Shown here in pieces: positions 1 through 6,089 of a stretch of 11,756 bases of DNA. The notes under the pieces are model-generated. The model was not told the origin of the DNA, did not search any database, and saw only the letters and a program-made list of their open reading frames with translations. The stretch spans positions 8,990 through 20,745 of the forward strand of contig DAKN01000002.1 of assembly GCA_002499185.1 (NCBI GenBank), given 5' to 3'. Within the stretch, counting starts at the first letter, position 1, and every line of letters starts with the position of its first letter. The position numbers and the translations under genes were made by a program. This stretch comes from Candidatus Pacearchaeota archaeon UBA284. Its GTDB lineage: Archaea > Nanobdellota > Nanobdellia > Pacearchaeales > UBA284.

Positions 1-1
1 C

Positions 2-1339
2 CATATAACTTATGAAACCGCCCCATTTCAAAAGGAAATGTTCGGATTAACAGAAGATCCTTCAATAACAACATTGGTAGTGGTTGCCGCCAGAGGATCT
101 GGAAAAAGCACTATCATGACACTCTCGCTCCCATTATGGTCGATATTGGGAAAGCTTAATAAGAAGCACGTATTGATACTTGCCCAAACTATGCCTCAGG
201 CAAAACAACATCTGAAAAACATCAGAGAGGAATTAGAGAGCAACGATATACTAAGGGGCGATCTTGGACCATTCCAAGAAGAAGATGATGAATGGAGATC
301 GCAATCTTTAGTAATTCCTAAGTATGGGGCAAGAATAACTGCCGCTTCAACCGAACAAGGTATTAGGGGCATAAAACACGGAGCCTATAGGCCTGACTTA
401 GTTATCTTGGATGACATAGAAGATATTAGCTCTGTAAGAACTAAAGAATCGCGAGATAAAACCTATAACTGGGTCATGGGCGATGTCATGCCTATTGGCG
501 ATAAAACCACTAAGTTTGTTTTTGTCGGAAATCTCTTACATGAAGACTCTCTTCTCATGAAGCTTAAAAACAACATTGAGGATGGAAAAATGAAAGGAGC
601 CTATAGGGAGTATCCGCTAATGGATGAAAATGGAAATGTTCTCTGGCCAGGAAAATATAGTTCTCCTGAGGATATTGAAATGGAAAAACAAAAAACCATT
701 AGCGATATAGCTTTCCAAAGAGAATTTATGTTAAAGATTATTCCTGAGGAAGACTGTGTAATAAAACCCGAATGGATTCAATATTACGATAGCTTACCAA
801 GTAACAACTATTCCTTGCTTTATACTGGAGTTGATTTAGCAATATCTCAAAAAGACAGTGCTGATTGTACAGCCATGGTATCAATTAAATCATATGGCTA
901 TGGAAAAAACCTAAGAATGTGTGTTTTGCCATGCCCAGTAAATAGAAGAATGGAATTTCCCGAACAGGTAAAACAAATAGAACTACTTTATCAAACTCTA
1001 GGCTATGGATATGAAAATAAATTCTTTATTGAAAATACGGGCTATCAAGAGTCCCTTATCCAAGAATTGAAAAGTAGACATATAAGAACTGAACCTTCAG
1101 AAACTGGCGGAAGAGACAAGAGAGCGAGATTGGCTACTATCAGCCATCTTGTTGCAAATGGAGTAGTACTCTTTCCAAAAACAGGAGCTGAAAATCTTAT
1201 ACAACAACTTGTAGGATTCGGAATAGAAAAACACGATGACTTAGCTGATGCATTCTTCTACGCTGTTTCTGCAGTAGCGAAAGAAAGCTTCAGACCCAGA
1301 GCTCATGGCCATACCGGACCAAGACCAGACGCATTATAG
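2..1339 (+). CDS. Phage terminase large subunit (partial, 5' end outside window)
   Basis: This is the DNA-packaging motor: an ATPase that pumps phage DNA into the prohead, joined to an RNase H-fold nuclease that cuts the concatemer. The frame is open to the window edge, and the 12 codons before the first ATG (position 38) read HITYETAPFQKE, a typical TerL lead-in, so the true start is upstream. Counting from the ATG at 38, the Walker A motif ARGSGKST is at about 18-25, Walker B LVILDDIED at 121-129, and a coupling motif FVGNLLHED near 162-170. The nuclease acidic residues are in VDLA (D266), IENTGYQ (E332) and HDDLADAF (D400, D401, D404). All key residues are present, so the visible part looks functional. 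No portal gene follows; a hairpin terminator and opposite-strand genes do. The phage family cannot be told from this fragment. Confidence 0.93.
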   Translation, partial: HITYETAPFQKEMFGLTEDPSITTLVVVAARGSGKSTIMTLSLPLWSILGKLNKKHVLILAQTMPQAKQHLKNIREELESNDILRGDLGPFQEEDDEWRSQSLVIPKYGARITAASTEQGIRGIKHGAYRPDLVILDDIEDISSVRTKESRDKTYNWVMGDVMPIGDKTTKFVFVGNLLHEDSLLMKLKNNIEDGKMKGAYREYPLMDENGNVLWPGKYSSPEDIEMEKQKTISDIAFQREFMLKIIPEEDCVIKPEWIQYYDSLPSNNYSLLYTGVDLAISQKDSADCTAMVSIKSYGYGKNLRMCVLPCPVNRRMEFPEQVKQIELLYQTLGYGYENKFFIENTGYQESLIQELKSRHIRTEPSETGGRDKRARLATISHLVANGVVLFPKTGAENLIQQLVGFGIEKHDDLADAFFYAVSAVAKESFRPRAHGHTGPRPDAL

Positions 1340-1349
1340 CTAACAAGCT

Positions 1350-1398
1350 AAACGCCATTCTTTGAGTGGCGTTTATGCGTTTTAACTTTTTTTTATCG
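1350..1398 (+). terminator. Rho-independent-like terminator after the terminase gene
   Basis: A perfect 8-bp stem AAACGCCA/TGGCGTTT (1350-1357 and 1367-1374) closes a 9-nt loop. T-rich sequence follows, with a long T-run ending near 1395. The T-run is offset from the stem by about a dozen bases, which is not ideal. A smaller stem TAGCT/AGCTA (1337-1350) overlaps the terminase stop codon. It most likely ends the terminase transcript and separates it from the oppositely oriented nuclease gene. Confidence 0.65.
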
Positions 1399-1400
1399 TT

Positions 1401-2480
1401 TCATAAATCACGATACTTTATTAATACTTTTTTAAAACGGTCTATTTTATCACCCTCTATTAAATAATTTATACTCGATAAAGAATTGCGATGAGCTAAA
1501 TCGCTAGGAACGCTAAAGGAATTATCAATACTGGATAAATCTTCAACTAACTCCTTGAGCTTGCTAATATCTACGCCTCTCTTAATTAAACCGCTGAGAT
1601 AAAATTGAATTTTTCCTTTCGCTGTAATTTCTAAAAGAGATAGCGGTGCATTATCTTTATTAAACTGGACTAAAAACAAACCTCTAGTAGAGCCGTTGCC
1701 AAATTTAACTAAAAAGTTATTTTTAAAGAAAATATATAAGTCGCTAATTGCTTGTGTTTCTGTATCGGATAAATATTGCTTAGCGTCTTCAAAGAAACTA
1801 TTCTCGTCCCATATGCGACTATTAGAAGATTTGATATTTATATCTTTCTTAACTTCATTGCCGAATAATTTAGGAATCATTATTTCCCAAGATTCGTGTT
1901 TGTAATAATCAAGCTCGACTGCATAAATATCAAACTTGCTATTCTCGTTTACGAAAATAATAAGATCTTTCAATCTATCTTCTAATCTATCCATTAAGAC
2001 AACAAATCTAAATTTTCCTTCATTGAGATTCTTTCTAACACTTTCCATTAGCGAGTCTACTTCTTCTTCGCTTAATTCAAAATAGCCAGATAACTTTTCA
2101 GATAACCCTAAGTTAAATTTCTTTCTAATATTTTTATCAAGGGTTGCCGTGAAATCGCTAAAATCAATGCTTGATTTCCAAAGAGATGCTCCATAATCTA
2201 AAACTTGAGCGATAACAATTCTTTTGTCTGGGTTTTTATAAAGTTTTGTCTCAACGATATAAATATCCCCTTCTTTATCAATTCCAATAGCATCAATAGG
2301 ACCGCTGTTAGTCGGAAATTCTCTGGCTAAGATGAGGAAGCGAATATCTTCTTTAATTTCATACAGAGGAAGCATTTCTGGATTTTCATAAATGTATTCC
2401 TGTAAATGCCCTTCCTTTTCAAACTTTGATTCGTTTACTCTAACTGCTCCCTTGCCATTGTTTGATATTATGATTGGCAT
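1401..2480 (-). CDS. PD-(D/E)XK nuclease-like protein (DUF91/NucS-like N-terminal domain)
   Basis: This 359-aa protein probably cleaves DNA through an N-terminal PD-(D/E)XK fold. The visible motif is GPIDAIG (D63), then GDIYIVETKL with E77-T-K79, then AQVLDYG (Q92). An upstream acidic helix, EGHLQEYIYENPEML, matches the usual opening of this superfamily. The spacing and the Q after the ExK resemble DUF91/NucS-type endonuclease domains. I recognise the superfamily but no named gene. The remaining roughly 250 residues are not recognised; they are rich in charged and hydrophobic residues and end without a motif. The ATG lies 1 nt after the stop codon of the upstream PH-domain gene, so the two are probably translationally coupled. 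No obvious Shine-Dalgarno precedes the start. The substrate is unknown. Recruitment to defence, perhaps by the membrane partner, is inference. Confidence 0.7.
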   Translation of the reverse strand: MPIIISNNGKGAVRVNESKFEKEGHLQEYIYENPEMLPLYEIKEDIRFLILAREFPTNSGPIDAIGIDKEGDIYIVETKLYKNPDKRIVIAQVLDYGASLWKSSIDFSDFTATLDKNIRKKFNLGLSEKLSGYFELSEEEVDSLMESVRKNLNEGKFRFVVLMDRLEDRLKDLIIFVNENSKFDIYAVELDYYKHESWEIMIPKLFGNEVKKDINIKSSNSRIWDENSFFEDAKQYLSDTETQAISDLYIFFKNNFLVKFGNGSTRGLFLVQFNKDNAPLSLLEITAKGKIQFYLSGLIKRGVDISKLKELVEDLSSIDNSFSVPSDLAHRNSLSSINYLIEGDKIDRFKKVLIKYRDL

Positions 2481-2481
2481 A

Positions 2482-2949
2482 TTATGATTTGTGATTTACA
2501 GCATCCATTAAAGAGTCGAGCTTCTTTTTTATTTCATAGGGTGATTCGATATGCTGTAATATAATCTGATCTCTTGTTGTCCCTGCTGTAATAATTGCAA
2601 TATGCCCAGTATGCGTTATAAGCTTATCAAGAAATGGTTCAGCAACATGAATATCGGTGATTTTTGAATAATCAACACTGATAGTATGAGTAGAAAGCCA
2701 TCCTCTATGAATCAGTACCCTTTTATTTGTAAAAGCATAGGCATTAGCGGTTGGTAAATAAAATTTGTGATAAAAAGCTACTGCTACAAAAAGTAAAGCA
2801 CCTATCCAGAAATTTGCGAAAATAAAAAATAGGGCGACTATTCCCCATATAATTAAACCAAAAGTAGTATATCTGTTGCCGATAGAAAATTGATGTTCTA
2901 CTTTCTCGTCATTGTTTAAAAGTTTTTCCCAAATGTGTTCGTATTCCAT
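2482..2949 (-). CDS. Two-TM bacterial PH-domain (bPH2/YdbS-like) membrane protein
   Basis: This is a 155-aa membrane-anchored protein. Two hydrophobic segments (about residues 27-44 and 46-61, with a short FANFW turn) are followed by a cytoplasmic domain containing YAFTNKRVLIHRGWLSTHT and then SVDYSKITDIHVAEPFLDKL. That pattern is characteristic of the bacterial PH-like fold (bPH2, PF03703 type). The frame stays open for 34 more codons upstream (to 3051), but that stretch lies in the structured non-coding element and lacks family similarity. I therefore start at the ATG at 2949 (MEYEHIWEK). A TATAAT box lies 18 nt upstream of that ATG. The molecular role of these domains is poorly known. Here the gene is paired with a nuclease gene 1 nt downstream, which suggests it anchors or senses for that protein; this is inference. 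Confidence 0.82.
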   Translation of the reverse strand: MEYEHIWEKLLNNDEKVEHQFSIGNRYTTFGLIIWGIVALFFIFANFWIGALLFVAVAFYHKFYLPTANAYAFTNKRVLIHRGWLSTHTISVDYSKITDIHVAEPFLDKLITHTGHIAIITAGTTRDQIILQHIESPYEIKKKLDSLMDAVNHKS

Positions 2950-2967
2950 ATTTTTAAAATAATTAAA

Positions 2968-2973
2968 ATTATA
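2968..2973 (-). promoter_or_regulatory. Candidate -10 box of the PH-nuclease operon
   Basis: A perfect TATAAT lies on the minus strand 18 nt before the ATG at 2949, inside very AT-rich sequence. No good -35 hexamer sits 16-18 bp upstream, where the bases belong to the GC-rich structured element (GGTTAC-like). If this box is used, the leader is only about 12 nt and the structured element would be outside the transcript. If transcription starts farther upstream, the element would be part of the leader. Confidence 0.35.
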
Positions 2974-2981
2974 ATAAATTA

Positions 2982-3075
2982 CGCCGACCGGTAACCTTAC
3001 CTGTGGCGTTTTATATACAAAAAGCCCACCACAGGTAGTGACCGAAGTCACTCATACCGGTTTCCCGATACGGCG
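2982..3075 (-). ncRNA. Predicted three-way-junction structured RNA (or DNA) element
   Basis: Three perfect inverted repeats nest as a three-way junction. P1 is ACCGGTA/TACCGGT (2987-2993 with 3055-3061). P3 is ACCTGTGG/CCACAGGT (2999-3006 with 3029-3036). P2 is AGTGAC/GTCACT (3037-3042 with 3047-3052). On the minus strand P2 is capped by UUCG closed by C-G, the classic ultra-stable cUUCGg tetraloop. P3 gains two more pairs there, one a G-U wobble possible only on that strand. A further CGCCG/CGGCG pairing (2982-2986 with 3071-3075) can extend P1 across a 9-nt bulge. P2 and P3 abut with no linker. The strand clues favour a minus-strand RNA, for example a leader of the PH-nuclease operon or a free small RNA. 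I do not recognise the family. Confidence 0.5.
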
Positions 3076-3113
3076 ATCAAGCGACCCCATGATGGGTTCT
3101 TTATTCTTGATCG
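3074..3113. repeat. Nested hairpin CGATCAAG/CTTGATCG
   Basis: A perfect 8-bp inverted repeat (3074-3081 and 3106-3113) encloses 24 nt that contain a second palindrome, CCCATGATGGG (near 3086-3096). It adjoins the three-way-junction element and shares two bases with that element's optional outer pairing, so the two could form alternative folds. No T-run follows on either strand except TTTTG on the plus side, so it is not a convincing terminator. It could be part of the same RNA, or a DNA site bound by a recombinase or regulator. Confidence 0.5.
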
Positions 3114-3291
3114 ACTTTTGACCATGCCCTTGAAATTCAAAGGTTTAGGCCTGCTATTAAATTGTGATTACATAATAGCTTAAAAGGTTAAATTTGTGTA
3201 GTCTTTCAGTCTCCAGTTTGTCTACATCTGGGTCTAGACTTCCTTGCCCTCTTGCGGCATCTATATAGGTGAGAGAATAAAAGAACAAAAT

Positions 3292-4563
3292 ATGACAGAT
3301 ACAAAGTACTGCCTTTATGCAAGGAAATCGACAGAATCTGACGAAACCCAAGCCCTTTCCATCGACTCCCAGATTAAGGAAATGTTGGACATGGCCAAAA
3401 GAGATAATCTCAATGTAATCGAGATAAAACAGGAAAAGCACTCAGCCAAAGAAGTTGGACAAAGACCAGTTTTTAACGAAATAATTAAAGAGATTAGGGA
3501 AGAAAAATTCAATGGAATACTAACATGGGCTCCAGATAGAATAGCTAGAAATGCAGGAGACCTAGGAACAGTTGTTGATATGATGGATAATGGCAAATTA
3601 AAGGAAATAAGAACCTATGGCCAATCCTTCGGCAATTCTCCTAATGATAAGTTCCTATTAATGATCCTTGGATCCCAAGCTAAACTAGAAAACGACAACA
3701 AATCGGTAAACGTCAAAAGAGGCATGAAAGCCAAGTGTTCCATGGGTTGGCGTCCAGGAATGGCACCTCTAGGTTATTTAACGAACAAAGAGGGCATTAA
3801 AGGCCAAAAAAAGATATTTGTAGACGAGGTTAGGGCTCCAATAATCAAGAAAATGTTTGAAAAAGTAGCTTATGAAAAACTCAGCGGTAGAAAGCTATAC
3901 GGTTGGCTCATCTCAATTAATTTTACAACTAGGACTGGAAAAAGAGCGACTCTAAGCTCCCTGTATACCCTCTTAAAAAATAGCTTCTACTATGGAAAGT
4001 TTGAATACCCTGTCGGAGGTGGATTATGGTATGACGGATTACACGAACCAATAATCAGCAAAGAATTATTTGATAAAGTCCAAGAACAAATTACTACTCA
4101 AAATATTAGATGCGAAGATAGAGAATTCGCCTTCACTAAATTAATTAAATGCGGACTATGCGGATCAGGGATAACCGCTGAAGAGAAACATAGAAAACTA
4201 AATAACGGAAATTACAACAAGCATGTTTATTATGGATGCACAAAATACAATGACCTTCATTGTAAGTGCGGATACATAAAAGAAGAAGAATTAATAAAAC
4301 AATTATCCGAACTAATGGACGATCTAATTATGGATGGGTCGGAAATAAAAAGAAAAATAGAGCTGGAAATCGAAAGATACAATAAATTTAGATACGGTGT
4401 ACTGGGACTAAAAGAATGCAACGAAAAAATAGAAGAAAAATTGGATTATAAAAAATATGCCAGATATATTCTGGCACAAGGATCAATCGACGAAAAAAGA
4501 GAACTATTATCTTGCCTTAAGGGAAAGTTAACATTAAATAATGGAAAAATTAAAATAAATTAA
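3292..4563 (+). CDS. Large-type serine recombinase / site-specific integrase
   Basis: This 423-aa recombinase catalyses integration or excision of the element through a covalent serine-DNA intermediate. The catalytic domain opens with YCLYARKSTESDE (nucleophile S13) and includes LTWAPDRIARN with the DRxxR arginines at 83 and 86. A recombinase domain follows with APLGYLTNKEG near 158-168. A zinc ribbon has cysteines at C287, C290, C316 and C324, and the C-terminus is lysine/glutamate-rich. It is shorter than many serine integrases (often 450-550 aa), mainly because the coiled-coil and C-terminal part is brief. An in-frame TTG at 3244 would add 16 unrelated residues, so I use the ATG at 3292. 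AGGTGAG at 3267-3273 is too far (18 nt) to be its Shine-Dalgarno. The gene converges on the reverse transcriptase gene with a 6-bp gap. The style of sequence is common in CPR bacteria, as I recall. Confidence 0.92.
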   Translation: MTDTKYCLYARKSTESDETQALSIDSQIKEMLDMAKRDNLNVIEIKQEKHSAKEVGQRPVFNEIIKEIREEKFNGILTWAPDRIARNAGDLGTVVDMMDNGKLKEIRTYGQSFGNSPNDKFLLMILGSQAKLENDNKSVNVKRGMKAKCSMGWRPGMAPLGYLTNKEGIKGQKKIFVDEVRAPIIKKMFEKVAYEKLSGRKLYGWLISINFTTRTGKRATLSSLYTLLKNSFYYGKFEYPVGGGLWYDGLHEPIISKELFDKVQEQITTQNIRCEDREFAFTKLIKCGLCGSGITAEEKHRKLNNGNYNKHVYYGCTKYNDLHCKCGYIKEEELIKQLSELMDDLIMDGSEIKRKIELEIERYNKFRYGVLGLKECNEKIEEKLDYKKYARYILAQGSIDEKRELLSCLKGKLTLNNGKIKIN

Positions 4564-4569
4564 TACTTC

Positions 4570-6069
4570 TCACCAATCATAATAACTAAATATTTGTACT
4601 TCTTTGTTTTTAATCTTGGTCTTGGTCTTGCTAATCAGTTTTTTATCAATATAAACATTACTATCAATAATATTTTTAATCTTCACATCTTTTATCCAGT
4701 TGGTTTCAAATATTCGCTGACTATTATCGTAAACACTTTTGCATAATTTTTCATTAAAATTTAGTTTTGATTTTAATCCCAGAGACATTCTTTGTGTCCA
4801 AATTTCTAAAAGACCTGTATTAGCTAGTGTACATATCTTTGACTGAATCATTGCCACTATCTCTTCCTTTTTTTTATTTGACAACTTATCAATACAATTT
4901 GAAATTAAACCAGCAATAATGGAAAAAGAATTAGGATTATTATACGCAATATCAATAAGTAAACTAACGATAACTCTTTCTTGTTTGTAAAAATATTCGG
5001 GCTTAATAACATCAAGTATTTTTGAAAGTCTATTTTTAAGTGTCCCAGAGTTTGGAAATTGTTTTCCAGCTTGCTGAACTATTAACAACTGCCTAAGTAA
5101 TTCTTTTTTTGATAATTTTTTAGGCACATATTCAAACCTTAAGGCATCCATTTTGTCTTTTTTTATTGAGCCAGATACCACGTCTTCATCAAAACATGTC
5201 TTGTTAGTATTTAATCGAAAACCTAAACTTGATAAAACTTCGCTTAAGCATTTTAAAATTGCATCTCCATCACTTATATCATTTACAAAAATTCTGTAAT
5301 CATCTCTATATCGTAAAATATGAAATTTTTTATCTTTTAAAATAGATGTGACTTTTTTTAATAATTTACAATCTATATAACCTAAAACTATCTCTGCTAA
5401 AAAATCCATTAAAATACTACCCTGAGGAATCCCATTTGTTTGACCAAATGACATTGCCTGAATATGGTGGTCAATTTTATTGCCAAATAAATCACCGTAA
5501 TTTCTCTTATTCTTTGATATTGCCTTGGTATGTATTGCCCATGGCAAAGAATGCGTATATACCGATCCATAACAATCGGTAATATCTGTCTGATATAAAA
5601 AATTATATTCAAGGGAAAGAGCGATAGATTTTTTCTCAACATTATTCACCCATTGCGAAATTTGCATAGCCTTCTGCTTGGATCTACTCGTAGGTAAAAC
5701 TGGAATACTTTCACATTCAATATTTTTATCCCTTTGAAATTCCTTAAAACGTTCTTGCAAAACTTTCCAATTACTTTTTTCTGTTATTATATTTACTAAT
5801 GACACATAAATTAAAGGATTAATTATCTCATACTTTCTCCAAGCATATTTCCCATCCTTATTTCCATAAAGAATATGATTAACTGTTTCATTTTTCTTAG
5901 CATCAATCAAATCACTAAAAGTAAGTTCTCCAGCAAAAGATTTTTCAATACTCAAAAGTAACTTATCAAACATAAAATATGGAGGCAATTCCATATTTGA
6001 GTACGCCTCTTGACTTAGAAAGAATTTCTTGGCATATGTAGAATTTAAATTTAGTAAATTTTTAGTCAT
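4570..6069 (-). CDS. Defence-type reverse transcriptase (UG/Abi-like)
   Basis: This 499-aa RNA-directed DNA polymerase has all catalytic motifs intact. Motif A is YQTDITDCYGSVYTHSLPWA (catalytic D162), motif B is GQTNGIPQGSILMDFLAEI (about 209-227), motif C is LRYRDDYRIF with YRDD at 254-257, and a motif D-like segment is LGFRLNTNK (282-290). The YRDD box, the YTHSLPWA segment and the long helical C-terminal region (about 310-499) without a maturase or endonuclease domain point to the unknown-group/Abi defence RTs rather than group II introns or retrons. From memory it most resembles Drt3b/UG8-like proteins, but I could not check this. It is the last gene of the RM operon, 20 nt after res. 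The ATG at 6069 is preferred over an in-frame TTG at 6081. The tail is basic and low-complexity, coded by a TCTTGG-like tandem repeat at 4614-4630. It is more AT-rich than the terminase region. Confidence 0.87.
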   Translation of the reverse strand: MTKNLLNLNSTYAKKFFLSQEAYSNMELPPYFMFDKLLLSIEKSFAGELTFSDLIDAKKNETVNHILYGNKDGKYAWRKYEIINPLIYVSLVNIITEKSNWKVLQERFKEFQRDKNIECESIPVLPTSRSKQKAMQISQWVNNVEKKSIALSLEYNFLYQTDITDCYGSVYTHSLPWAIHTKAISKNKRNYGDLFGNKIDHHIQAMSFGQTNGIPQGSILMDFLAEIVLGYIDCKLLKKVTSILKDKKFHILRYRDDYRIFVNDISDGDAILKCLSEVLSSLGFRLNTNKTCFDEDVVSGSIKKDKMDALRFEYVPKKLSKKELLRQLLIVQQAGKQFPNSGTLKNRLSKILDVIKPEYFYKQERVIVSLLIDIAYNNPNSFSIIAGLISNCIDKLSNKKKEEIVAMIQSKICTLANTGLLEIWTQRMSLGLKSKLNFNEKLCKSVYDNSQRIFETNWIKDVKIKNIIDSNVYIDKKLISKTKTKIKNKEVQIFSYYDW

Positions 6070-6089
6070 TCCGATAGTCAAATAATTAG

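Larger units (their letters stand above)
2950..3291. other. 342-bp gene-free region between the PH gene and the recombinase
   Basis: This divergent intergenic region holds the structured element at 2982-3061 and the nested hairpin at 3074-3113. Next come a short near-palindrome CCTTGAAATTCAAAGG around 3129 and an AT-rich stretch to about 3200. The last part, near 3200-3260, is GC-richer and has a 5-bp inverted repeat GTCTA/TAGAC around 3220-3239. A weak recombinase promoter candidate is TTGAAA (3130-3135) with TATTAA (3155-3160) behind a TG, at a long 19-bp spacing. No reading frame here looks like a protein. As the region next to a large serine recombinase start codon, it is also where an attachment site would be expected, but I see no duplicated core in the window. 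Confidence 0.6.

Noticed and set aside
2950..3051. 34-codon upstream extension of the PH-domain protein to an ATG at 3051.
   Set aside because: The stretch coincides with the palindromic element, has no PH-family character, and the natural family start is the methionine at 2949.
2982..3113. Hammerhead ribozyme, T-box or tmRNA end as the identity of the structured element.
   Set aside because: The hammerhead CUGANGA/GAAA core, the T-box consensus and a tmRNA acceptor/T-loop end are all absent.
3215..3245. GGTCTAGACTTCC looks faintly like a tRNA T-arm, suggesting a tRNA remnant before the recombinase.
   Set aside because: The stem bases do not pair and no acceptor, D-arm or CCA could be assembled around it.
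3157..3596. Minus-strand reading frames of 93-94 codons overlapping the recombinase start.
   Set aside because: They lie antisense to a well-supported recombinase with intact motifs and have no coherent protein features.
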